Shown in pieces: positions 1-9,155 of a DNA stretch of 23,035 nucleotides (position 1 is the stretch's first letter; every line of letters starts with the position of its first letter). The notes beneath the pieces were generated by a model. It had not been told where the DNA came from. It saw only the letters and a program-made list of their open reading frames with translations, and did not search any database. The DNA is from Paramacrobiotus richtersi (Eukaryota > Tardigrada > Eutardigrada > Parachela > Macrobiotidae). The position numbers and the translations under genes were made by a program. The DNA is taken from assembly GCA_034698045.1 (NCBI GenBank), contig JAQGAU010000872.1, positions 1 to 23,035 of the forward strand, in the 5' to 3' direction.

Positions 1-2
1 GT

Positions 3-279
3 ACCGTGACCGACGGGACGGACAACAAAACCATTTGCATTGAATATAGAGGACCTCCGCTACGCTTCGGTCGATCAATGCGGATGTAACTGCGATGAAC
101 ATTGTCTGGAAATTCGACACTGAGTTTGATTCCAATGTACGCATTTTTTGCTACTGTTACCCGCCAATTGGTACACCTTGCCCTATGTGATTCTGCAGGT
201 GCAGGCGGCGAACGTTACTACATTGAAAATTCCGGCGAAAAAGGTCAAGGCTGATTATACGGATATACGCACGGTGTAA
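3..279 (+). pseudogene. 3' end of an unrecognised gene, with a probable frameshift
   Basis: The window opens inside coding sequence. One frame is open from base 3 to a TAA near 87 and contains a segment ending IEYRGPPLRFGRS. A different frame then continues naturally as INADVTAMNIVWKFDTEFD up to base 138. It is followed by a 60-bp intron (139-198, GTACGC...CTGCAG) and a terminal exon 199-279 that ends KADYTDIRTV and TAA. The switch of frame lies near bases 70-75, so either one base is lost or gained there or an intron has been misjudged. The short phase-0 intron and the clean acceptor argue for a once-functional gene. I do not recognise the family. An AATAAA at 478-483 is a plausible poly(A) signal for it. 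Confidence 0.45.
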
Positions 280-477
280 TAACAGACAGCATAGTCACAT
301 TTTCAAATTACAGGACAGTTTTATTAACTGCAGATTACATTGGGAAATCCATACAACATATACGATACCGGTCGAGGTGGCTATAAATGGATGTACAACA
401 TTAAACGGTATGTTTTCAACCATATCTAGTGTTATTCTTCGTACGCGATATATATGTAAAGCCAAAGTATATATATA

Positions 478-483
478 AATAAA
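478..483 (+). terminator. Poly(A) signal AATAAA
   Basis: AATAAA lies about 200 bp past the TAA at 277-279, in AT-rich DNA. Bases 280-597 otherwise hold only AT-rich untranslated or intergenic sequence. Confidence 0.45.
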
Positions 484-597
484 ATCGGTTAGTAAAGCTA
501 TCTGTTAGTATGGTGTGATCTGTACTATTACTTATTTATTTCGTGTTTTTTTTTCTGGGAATCGAGTGCATTAGGTCTACTGGTTAGTCTGTTTCAG

Positions 598-1311
598 TAT
601 CCCAGCGGCCCACCCAGAAAGTGTTAACGCCGTCTTGTTACGAACTAATCTACCTGATCCTATCGATTATGTGCTGGTTTCATGCGATACTGTTGTATCT
701 AAACGAAAGAACATGGTCGTCTGTGCTAATACCACTTTAATGCCTCGCGTCCCGGGGATGGCTGCACTCTTGGGTCTGGTGTATGCTGCTGTTGTCGAGA
801 CGAGGTAATGTTTATATAAACACCTTTTTTTGCGAATTCTACACTTGTTTTGCTCGCGTAATCGCACATGACCTTTGAGCTTTTCTGTACTAATCTTCGC
901 ATATTTTTTTTGAAATTTATCCAGAAATGATCCTGACACTGGAGGAATCGCGAGTGTTTTTTGTGGTTTGGGTGCAAAAAGCCGTGAAACGGATGCTCCG
1001 CACTTATCGTTGTTTTGCCGCTCATGACTGCATGATTTTCGCTGACGGTGTACTCGTATAATAGATCAAGCTGACATGGAATCGGTGAGCTGTCTATCCG
1101 ATCATCCAGCACGCTTCATTTGCAGATCAAAAATGTAAAAATAGTCTTCAAGCGAATCTCTAATGACCACAATAATTGTAGGTTCGGAATATTCGCGAAA
1201 CCATTAACACGATGGTATCCTATGCGCAAAGCCATGTTGAAAAGATGGACGCGGTGAAGTGATGGAGAACCTTCAAAAGCGCCAGGCGCAGCTACGACAC
1301 GCCATCCCCAC
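598..1311 (+). pseudogene. Spindle-E/TDRD9-like RNA helicase, C-terminal region, degenerate
   Basis: Three exons can be traced: 598-804 (acceptor TTTCAG, donor GTAATG), 925-1084 (acceptor ATCCAG, donor GTGAGC) and 1182-1311 (acceptor TTGTAG, donor GTAAGT). The first reads IPAAHPESVNAVLLRTN, later ANTTLMPRVPGMAALLG. The second carries DTGGIASVFCGLGAK, then a frame shift to HDCMIFADGVLV, then back to IDQADMES. The third reads VRNIRETINTMVSYAQ, then shifts to VMENLQKRQAQLRHA. The order 'LMPxxPGxxALL ... CGLG ... HDxxxxF ... Dxxx(I/V)R' resembles, from memory, the region after the helicase core of Spindle-E/TDRD9, a germline piRNA-pathway DExH protein with a Tudor domain. Three small shifts break the frame while all splice sites remain, so this is probably a decaying copy. 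The helicase motor domains themselves are not in the window. Sequencing error is an alternative. Confidence 0.5.
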
Positions 1312-1611
1312 GTAAGTTTTGTAGTTTTCGAAGATATCCGCGGTGCAGTTTCTCTTATTGTACGAGAAAATATGCTAACCTTACCGTATTTAAATGTAAC
1401 TGCATACAATTAGAGTTGGAAGTCTACTAAAAATTACACCTATTCGCATGTACAGTTTGAATATGCAGACCGGATACATATATGCACATTTCTTGAAAAT
1501 CGATATTTAGTATAAATTTTAAAAATGAGCGATATTTAAAAATATGTACAATTGTCAGTATCACTTCACTTGCGTATAATTGGGCTGTTTGCACAATTCT
1601 GCCGGTTACTG

Positions 1612-1893
1612 TAAAAAAAGCGTCGTGTATCTTTGGTGCCGCCAAAGAAGCGTCTGGATTCCCTGTGTCCCCGACGTTGGCTGTCACCTTTGGCAAATAC
1701 TTTGCCGGCTGGCAATGAGGCCAGTGTTGTTCGTATCACATATGAGCTACATATTAGTCCGTTGGTTATCGTATCCTGGAGAATAATGCGTCCTTTTTGT
1801 TACGTCACACGAGTTGTGTATATAATCAAAACTGTACAGTTTTCATGCTCTAGTTTCCACGTATGGCGATATCGAGCACGTGCGACAAACTGA
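1612..1893 (+). pseudogene. Possible Tudor-start remnant downstream of the helicase fragment
   Basis: An open stretch contains AGNEASVVRITYELHISPLV, which resembles the opening strand of an extended Tudor domain (V-x-V/I-T-x-V-x-x-P). A second frame is open over the same bases up to a TGA near 1720. Spindle-E/TDRD9 proteins carry a Tudor domain after the helicase module, so the position fits. No clear exon borders are visible and the frame cannot be joined cleanly to the exon ending at 1311. The similarity is short and may be chance. Confidence 0.25.
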
Positions 1894-2505
1894 AATTTAT
1901 AATTTCTCATTGGTTTATTTACCTATATATATTTCTAGAATTTTTTTGTGTATGGATTACTAGACAATAAATAATGTAACTTCCAAAGAGTTTGAAACTC
2001 ACTGTTACGAAATTTTGTTCTGATACAAGATCCTATCTCGTTCTTGTTAACACGTAAGCGATATTAAATATCGGTCTTGTCAGATGGCACCATTTTAGTT
2101 ACCATTTGGGGAGTACATGTGGGTTTTTATAGTGGTCAATTAATAAAAAAATGTCTGCATTCTGCTCCGGCGTGTTTGACGCATTTCCACTAGAATATCG
2201 CAGTTTCCGGTGCCGAACGTGTTTTCCCCTTAGCACACACTACTTATCAGCCCGTACAGTTATTAATAATCAAATTTGTAAAATCAAATATAGGAGATCA
2301 CTGCAAAACCCTACAAATTCCTAAAACGGTAACGTCTGATATCGCTATTGGTCAAGTCTATTTTGTGTATTCTGTATGATTTTTTGGTCGCCCTTGAATC
2401 ATTTGCAATATCATAAAATTTCTCTTCAAATCATGCTTTCTTATTTGAACGCAACAGCAAAGAAGCTGGTCCGTATGATAGAACATATTACAAAGACACA
2501 AGAGG
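1894..2505. other. Intergenic, AT-rich
   Basis: I see no convincing coding exon on either strand. The segment separates the (+) helicase-like remnant from the 3' end of the (-) gene that stops at 2757. Several TATATA and AATAAA-like words occur, none decisive. Confidence 0.5.
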
Positions 2506-2511
2506 TTTATT
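2506..2511 (-). terminator. Poly(A) signal AATAAA on the minus strand
   Basis: TTTATT on the plus strand reads AATAAA on the minus strand, about 245 bp beyond the TGA at 2757-2759 of the unrecognised gene. Position is suitable; the motif is common by chance in this AT content. Confidence 0.35.
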
Positions 2512-2756
2512 TCCATCCTGCCAGTACAATACAAAGATACTAAAGAGCTATGCTTATTACAAAGTGCACTAACCAACTTTTACGCTTCGTCAAAGTAAAA
2601 AAAATCAACAAACCAGAACATAAGAGCAACTATAACACCGTAAGGGTATAGAGACCCGCCATCACGGCTGACCAAAGGTTCTAGAAATCTGTAGGAAACA
2701 ACGCACCATGACATCTACAAATAGGAATCAAAAACGAGGCGATATCGAGAAGTCAG

Positions 2757-5148
2757 TCACCCTTGGAGGACCATTGTGACGGTACGATCCTCGTTGAACG
2801 TAACAGTGACGCACTTCTTATTCGTCACGTCCACATGTCCTTTAGCCACGGCATCCCAGAACCAATAGTAGCACCTGCGTCGCAAATTCGGTGCCGTGAG
2901 AGCGCGGCTGACCTTAACCTGAACCAGCCTGGAACGAAAGTGCATGCAGCGACACCAGTGGTCGATTCGATATCGTGCTAGGTCTAGACCGATCCCACTC
3001 TGCGCGTACTCCATCTTGCAATAAACGCAGTACTCCCATCCCAAGTTATTCTGTACATAAAAAAAATAATTGAAATATCCCTCTGATTTTACGGCAATTT
3101 GGCACGTTCTTACCTCGATATCGGCATGATTTTGAGTTAGATGCTCAGTGAACTGGCGCCACCAGACCATTTCGTGACAATCCAATGCAGCACATGGAAA
3201 CAGATGATTAATTTTCATATCGGGAATGTAGTTGGGCGGAATGGGTTCCATCGGCTGGGACAGCTGTACAAGCCTGTATAGTCTCACATGCGATGAAAAA
3301 ATGTTCAAGTTTGACAATATAAAGCACTTACATTTTGTTCTGAAAAAAGGCCTGAGCTCGGATCATGCGCGCTACCCAGTGTTCGGTCAAATCATCCAAG
3401 TTGTCCAATATGCGCTCGCGAGTCCACGAAGAGCGTGCCACCTTCGGCAGCCCGAATGCGATTGCCAGTTGAGTGAAGTACTGTCAAGTACAACCACGTA
3501 TTGTCGGGCGGGTTAGCATGTGGCAGTACGAGAAACATTCGATATTGACAGTCTAGTTACCTCTTCGTTGTGCTGGAACGCTTTTAGCCAAGCCAGAACG
3601 TAGAGCGATCGTGGATACCAGTCTGCCGTCACAGCATTGTCCACCGGAGGCATTGCGAACCAGCAGACCACGTCGACGGATGTTTCGGATTTTTCCATCA
3701 TTTTGGCCAGCGTCTCAACGGCCGGGATCAATCGCGTAGATGATTTCCCTTCAGCGCCGTTCCATCTCCACATTCTGATTAGGAAAGAGTACCAGTCGAA
3801 AGCTGACTCGCGCACGTCAAACTCACTGAAACGTCAAAAGGCGCTGTTATTTGGAACCATAACTGATCAACATGCACGATATCGATACTCACTTTACTGT
3901 TTGAATGAACTGCATCACTCCAAGTATACGGAACTCCATAACAGTGAACTTGAGTAAACTATGGGGGTTATCTCCGCTTTCGATCTGGCGACACAGACCA
4001 GGAAAGAGGGGAAACAGCGCATCATGGGACAATCCTCGCAGCGTGTTTCGCGGGGGATCATAGCTGTCATGAAGCCACAGACTTTCCCAGATGTGGACCT
4101 TGAATGCTCCTCCCCATGCCGGTTCAGCGTTATCGGCGTCTAGTGAAATTAACAACCCTTGTGAACGAACAGATATTAAAGTGAATACTTTAGCGTTGTA
4201 AAATGGCCGAGGACAAAATACCCACAACTGCGGTACGATGTACGGATGAGTAGTCAATAAAACATAGATCAATCAAGGCCAGTCAGTAAAATAACTTTGC
4301 ATGCCGAGTAACCGGTCTCTTTGTTCTCATGTTACTGTAGTCCATCGAAACCAAGGGTAGGCTTTCCCACCCAGGCAGCCTGCTCGTACCAGGGGGGCAT
4401 AGCAAATTCAAAACCATTCACAATTTCACGGTCTACACAGTTCATACGGGGGGAGATAACTGTTAGCAAAGACCAGTCTTCGCAACGCTACGCTTCTCCA
4501 TCTTCAAATATCTCAAAACTGAAACGCTGGGCGTTTGTCTCATCCTGAAATTCTGAATCGATCTTGCGTTGCGATGGACCAAAAGAAAAGCGCAAAATTC
4601 GATGATAATTATAAGCTCAAACAAGTGCGAATTCAATGCGTTTGAAGGAAACACGGTGCGGTTCTGTTTAGCATGGATCCTTACGGCAGGACTAGGAGCC
4701 AGAACGATTGAAATTTGCGTCTGTGGAAACGCACGGTAACTGCAAATGCGTCGAATATCCTTCAGGTGCCATGAACTGCTCTTGCTTGGGCTCATAATTC
4801 TCATAACATTTTTCACTTTCTTTTGCTCCATCACTAGGCAAGATTGATTCAGGATGAGACAAACGCCCAGCGTTTCAGTTTTCAGAGATTTGAAGATGGG
4901 AAAGCGTAGCGTTGCGAAGACTGGTTCTTTGCTAACAGTGATTTTCCCCCGTGTGAACTGTACAGTATAAGCCGTGAATGGTTTTGAATTTGCTATGCCC
5001 CCCTGGTACGAGCAGGCTGTCTGGGTAGGAAAGCCTACCCTTGGTTTCGATGGACTACAGTAATGTAGGTAAATATCACGTTACCTGGAATATTGGGCAC
5101 GGCCATGATGATATTCTGACGTGCCAACGCTTGGATTAGCCTGGAAAT
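2757..5148 (-). CDS. Unrecognised multi-exon gene, main coding part
   Basis: Minus-strand exons, 5' to 3': 5085-5148, 4336-4459, about 3893-4138, 3561-3825, 3332-3480, 3114-3273 and 2757-3050 (TGA at 2757). Most junctions keep phase with good donors (GTAACG, GTGAGT, GTAACT, GTAAGT, GTAAGA). Examples are VPNIP/VISPRMN, QTVN/EFDVRES, HNEE/YFTQ, QNKM/LVQL and HADIE/NNLGW. The junction from 4336 to the next exon does not keep phase with its best donor (GTAACA) and is unresolved. The product is rich in Trp and aromatics (for example FKVHIWESLWLHDSYDPP and CRRCYYWFWDAV-like runs near the C-terminus) with no transmembrane span in this part. I do not recognise a domain; it could be lineage-specific or a very divergent member of a helical-repeat family. 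The second exon lies inside one arm of a large inverted duplication. The gene is head-to-head with the Tudor gene. Confidence 0.7.
4333..5064. repeat. Large imperfect inverted repeat (exon-containing)
   Basis: The arm at about 4333-4590 is the reverse complement of about 4814-5064, with substitutions and a few small indels; the spacer is about 223 bp. Landmarks shared in opposite orientation include CTGTAGTCCATCGAAACC, the GGTAGGCTTTCC(C/T)ACCCAG segment, GCATAGCAAATTCAAAACC, and GAAACGCTGGGCGTTTGTCT. The left arm holds an intact exon of the minus-strand gene (4336-4459), including its TTTGCTAACAG acceptor and GTAA donor. The right arm, read on the plus strand, carries the same exon with a stop (TAA) near its middle. 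In the pre-mRNA the two arms could fold into a long hairpin. Confidence 0.85.
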
Positions 5149-5394
5149 CTAAAACACAAGCATGCATTTGTACAATTGACACCATTTGTCATGATAGTTT
5201 CATTAATGAGTAAACTGTAACCAAAAGCCCATTTGCACCAGCATATTCCATTCAGTCCATAGATGAATAACGATATCGGCAATTAGTAATTCGTACTAAT
5301 TACGAAGCCAGTGGTCTCAACAGATGCAGAAACACAAAATTGATAACTAACGAAACTGAAGATTTTCCAGTCAGGCTCAAAGTTGATGACTTAC

Positions 5395-5731
5395 CTGTTC
5401 AATGGCGAGAAAATAAAATATAAAACACTCAACCAAACACTAAGACATCCTAAACGAATTCGCCAACCAAACAGTGACTTCAAAATGCAGCTTCCTGCTG
5501 TCAATGATTCCAGGAAGTGAAAAGTAGAAAAAATGTGACGGCAGCCATGTTTGAGAAAAAGTGAGGAAAACTTCGGCACAGTAATAAAGACTATGCCTTA
5601 CGTGGCTGTGGACGAGCTTTTACGTAGTCCGTACTACTCATACCCCTACCTATGGGCGGGCGCCATAATAGTTCAAAGCGGAAGTTAACTGCACCTCTGC
5701 ACAACCAGGACCCAGATCGATATCGGAAAGT
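5395..5731 (-). other. Unresolved 5' part of the minus-strand gene, interrupted frame
   Basis: Donor GTAAGT at 5394 closes an exon ending FYFLAIEQ, which joins in phase to ISRLIQALARQN at 5148. Going upstream the same frame has a TAG at 5440-5442 and is then open for 59 codons (5443-5619). That stretch contains FLTFSQTWLPSHFFYFSLPG and KLHFEVTVWLANSFRMS. A further piece in the same frame (5653-5730), after a TTTGCAG acceptor, reads LSDIDLGPGCAEVQLTSALN. All three look like protein, but stops at 5440, about 5650 and about 5621 separate them and no intron solves every stop. The 5' end may therefore be decaying, or short introns or frame breaks are present that I cannot place. No start codon is assigned. 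Confidence 0.35.
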
Positions 5732-5778
5732 CTGCAAACACCGAAAAGGGACATTTTCCACATCACACGGCAACTAGT

Positions 5779-5877
5779 GCGTTATTATCGGGTCTGTTCA
5801 CTTTGTTCATCGCCTCGATTACTTACCGTGCAATTGATATAGTCAGTTTACTAGATCAGCCTCTGAATTATAAAAAC
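5779..5877. promoter_or_regulatory. Putative shared promoter region between head-to-head genes
   Basis: The (-) unrecognised gene and the (+) Tudor-side gene (ATG at 5878) are transcribed away from this point, with under 200 bp between their first recognisable exons. A GTAAGT on the minus strand near 5826 could be the donor of a noncoding first exon of the minus gene, which would make the two transcripts overlap. No clear TATA box is seen. Confidence 0.3.
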
Positions 5878-6548
5878 ATGAACCAGCGAGGCCATATTAG
5901 TTCACGATTCGACAATGTTGTTTCTACTGGCGCTGGAAAGTGGGGATGGGGAAGATGCGCATGGAAAAGAAAAGCCTTTCCGCAACAAGCCCCAACCAAG
6001 CGCGGTATGTTCTTATTGTTTTTCTTATCGCACTGATTAGACAAATGAAATGTTCCGTACATGTCGATATCAAAGATAGAAGCGAATAAATTGTGACCCG
6101 TTTTGTAAGACTTTAAATCAACCCTAACACATCAGTCGAGCGAACCAGTACAAGGCTGGAGCGAACAATTTGGGGTTGTGACGGTCCAGCAGGATATGTT
6201 GAAGAGTTCATGAGAGGCACACTGATAAATATGCTTTGCAGCAGAAATGTGAGTTGGTACTGTGCGCATATCAACCGATTGTCGATCCACACGGTGAAGT
6301 GGAGAAGCAGACGAACCGTTATACTCGGGGACTGCAACGAAAGCGCAGTATGTCAGCCGTTGGACCGGACACTGTACCGGAAGCGCATCAGCAACGCATT
6401 CAGCCTTCACGCAGCCGCAGTGGCTGGAGGAGATTTCCGATAGCACCAGTTCAGAATGGGACGAAGAGCGGCAGGTGGCGTCCATTCAACAGGCGACCAT
6501 GAAACCTCCAGACAGACGATATCGTGATCGTGCCGTGGGGCGTCAAAT
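5878..6548 (+). CDS. 5' exons upstream of the Tudor domain (gene start)
   Basis: Exon 1 runs from ATG 5878 to 6004 (MNQRGHISSRFDNVV..., rich in Trp/Lys/Arg/Gly) and ends at a strong GTATGT donor, phase 1. Exon 2 begins after ACATCAG at 6136, keeps phase (PTKR/VERTSTRLERTIWG, then GYVEEFMRGTLINMLC) and ends at 6248 before GTGAGT. The following exon is ambiguous. Over about 6253-6548 two frames are both open and both protein-like: one with SMSAVGPDTVPEAHQQ, the other with PQWLEEISDSTSSEWDEE and PPDRRYRDRAVGRQ. The second frame could splice from GTATGT at 6549 to a CTAG acceptor just before the ATG at 6694. These exons may be the N-terminus of the Tudor protein or a separate short gene. Confidence 0.45.
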
Positions 6549-6693
6549 GTATGTAGATATTGATACTTGTAGACCAATGGTACGCCCCGGCCTCCGTCGG
6601 GACAGCTGGACCACTTCCGCTCCTGTTCGCAACCCGATATCGGACAAACTTGCTGCCAAAGGCGGTCCATCGTATTAATATTTAGCAGCTAGC

Positions 6694-7678
6694 ATGGCCT
6701 ACTATCAGCTGCCGATTGGGCAATGTCTGCGTGTGACCGTTGTCGGATACAGCGATGGAATATGTGCTGTGAATTGGCCTCAAACTGGTTAGTCTGTTTT
6801 CTATACTCTGCAGTGAAACTGTCAAGAATTATTGCTGTTCAGTTAACTTTACTCGTTATAAATACTATATACTTGCACTTATCATAGTGTGGCCGCATTA
6901 ATTATTGATGCTTACTATACTTTAAATGTGGACACCTCAAATGGTACAAAACTGTAAACATTGATTGTGATTACAGAAGCTGATCGCAGTGTCTACCATA
7001 CGTTCACCCTCTCGAACCCAATCTGCACAAGCCGTTTCTACCCAATGAAATATGACCCTTTTTCAAATGAGGAAATTGGATGGAAACAGTTTGCGTCTGA
7101 TCACGTTCCTGGCGAAGTTATCATGATACAAGAACAAAGTGGCAAATGTGGCACTTGTTGTTGTATTCATTGTTTAACATAATTCTCGCAGGAAATGGGC
7201 CGTACCGTCGAGCCGTGCTGTTACGACGCAACATCACGAGCGGCGACTTGGATGTTTTCCTACCAGAAGACGGATATCGTAAAGTCAGAGTGTCAGCCCG
7301 AGTTGCATCATCCCCATCCGTAGCTCTGCGAGAAAATCGGACACTGCGCACTTTTTACGTCTGCCAGTTTAAACCGACCAGTAAGTACCTTTGCATATTA
7401 TTTTTAATCTCTGTACTAGACCAAAAGTCTTATAAATACATTTGTTAGGGAAGAAACCAGTTAAAATATGGCATGTTTCTTTGGTTCGTGTTAAATAAAA
7501 TGCCCAAATGCTTCGGGGGGATCCACTGTCAATGCTTATTGCAGATCTTGCACAAGAGACGCAGAGGGTCCAATGGGAAGCGAGGCTGAAGGGATCTTCT
7601 CCAGAGAATCCTGTCTCTGCATCTGTCCAATGTTGTGGACACGATGGACAATTCTCCCGTGGAAATATATGGCTGTAA
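6694..7678 (+). CDS. Tudor-domain protein
   Basis: Exons 6694-6787, 6977-7138, 7192-7380 and 7545-7678 (TAA) join in phase and give 192 aa from ATG 6694. Most donors are standard (GTTAGT, GTAAGT) but the second is a weak GTGGCA. The opening LPIGQCLRVTVVGYSDG matches the first strand of an extended Tudor domain. After an intervening helix comes VPGEVIMIQEQ, then GPYRRAVLLRR and DVFLPEDGYRKVRV. This is the Tudor pattern 'G-x-x-C/V-x-A...G-x-W/Y-x-R-A-x-V...D-V-x-F-x-D-Y/D-G'. Such domains bind symmetrically dimethylated arginine on partners such as Piwi proteins and act in germ granules. The tail after about residue 148 is low in recognisable structure. Only part of the aromatic cage can be judged, so ligand binding is uncertain. 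Upstream exons at 5878-6548 probably supply more N-terminus. Confidence 0.65.
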
Positions 7679-9070
7679 AATACTTGGTGTTATTCAGCAT
7701 CGGATTATGGGGTAGGACGGTATCGATCGTGTACAGATTTGTCGTAGCGTTCATTTGTGTTCCTTACGGCGTTAGTGTTTATATGAAGGTTGTTATCGTC
7801 GTTTCCAGATAATACTAATTTCTTATGTTATCTCAATACCCATAATGTGCCTTTTTTATGATTATTCGGTTGATACTTACTGTATTGACATATTCTGTAG
7901 TTTTTCTGGAACACCATTGAACCGTTTTTTGTTGAAGTCCTCTGTTCGTGACAGTGCTAATACAGCAAATGGATGGACTGCCGGACGGCGAGCACGTTAC
8001 ATGCTCGATTTACGCTTCCTAGGCGTTGCAGTAAATTTGCCTTTGCGGTGCACAAAATGTACAGCACAAATGGGCAGAAAATCTTTAATGTTTAGCATAA
8101 TAATTTTAGTTAAGTTTAACAACCCCGATCACCATCAACATGACCATTAACGTTTTGTGTCAGAATGACGTTGTTGCGGGAACATCCTTACTTTCAACAG
8201 GTGCGCTATACAATCGTGGAACTGTGGGAAAAGTAAAACTATCCAGCTGGATAGCTTTTCCCATGTTGCTGTTGATGGAATAGTGTAACTGTTCCACTGA
8301 CCGTTATGTGAATTCCAGAAGAATATTTTTGTACGGATTTATTTGTTTATAATAAGGTAGAAAGCTACACTTCAATACCTTCGCGATTTGCGGATAAAGA
8401 AGTTCAGTTGCATATGTATAACGTCGGAAGTGCTGTACCAATACATTCCCGTATTAACATACAAAGTAGGCGGAAATATTAACGAACTCTTTGATATTAC
8501 GCATCTTCTACGATTAATCCTTACGGAACTACCGGCTTTTCGCGTCACATATCCAACAAGGAGCAAGAATGCTTCCGAGCTAACGTTAATCTGAGATTAA
8601 TACTTGGATTACCGTACATGTTGTTGGAATATGTACAGTTCGTTTTACACTCACCGTATGACTAATCTCATGTCGCCCAAAAAAATGAGGAAATTGCTAC
8701 GTCAGCAAGGAGATAAGTATCGACGGTCTCATAATCGTACGGAAATATCAAAGTTCGGTAAACAATTCTAGACTGCCGTCTGTAACCTGTTGCACGAAAT
8801 ATCGTACTTAAAATGAGCAGTGCAGGAAAAGCTATGTACATCATTTCCCGTCAATGCCCCGGTTTCCCTCGTCATCAGTACATCCGTTGCTGTGAGCGCA
8901 TCTGTTTAAATATTTTAATAACCAGCGTTAGCCCGTACAGATGACACACACCCTTCCTGTTATGTGGTTGTCATATCCGGAAACACAAAAATACATTCCG
9001 TTATGAAGTGGATATATAATCAGCGAAAAACAATGCGGCATTCCAAGTGATCACATTTCTCTCCAGTCAG
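7679..9070. other. Intergenic; no convincing exon
   Basis: Open stretches on the plus strand (7845-8150, 8388-8594) lack good splice borders, coding-like composition or a recognisable domain. A compact palindromic hairpin lies at 8225-8263 (listed separately). The last 100 bp hold TATA-like words that serve the next gene. Confidence 0.45.
8225..8263. repeat. Compact hairpin with a perfect 16-bp palindromic core
   Basis: TGGGAAAAG, a TAAAA bulge, the palindrome CTATCCAGCTGGATAG, then CTTTTCCCA. The two outer 9-mers pair with each other and the core pairs with itself, giving a 17-bp stem with one five-base bulge. Confidence 0.75.
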
Positions 9071-9077
9071 TATATAA
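9071..9077 (+). promoter_or_regulatory. TATA box
   Basis: TATATAA lies 79 bp before the ATG at 9156; a second TATATAA is at 9013-9019. A CTTTCCAG directly before the start region (9147-9154) could instead be the acceptor of a 5'UTR intron. Confidence 0.45.
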
Positions 9078-9155
9078 CACTGCAGAACCTTAACTTTTCA
9101 CATTAGCATTTCTTTGTGTGTATTCTTGCTGTTCAAACCATCATCCTTTCCAGAA

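Noticed and set aside
4463-4834. A 123-codon minus-strand frame spanning the inverted repeat spacer
   Set aside because: It is better explained as intron: the flanking exons at 5085-5148 and 4336-4459 splice in perfect phase across it.
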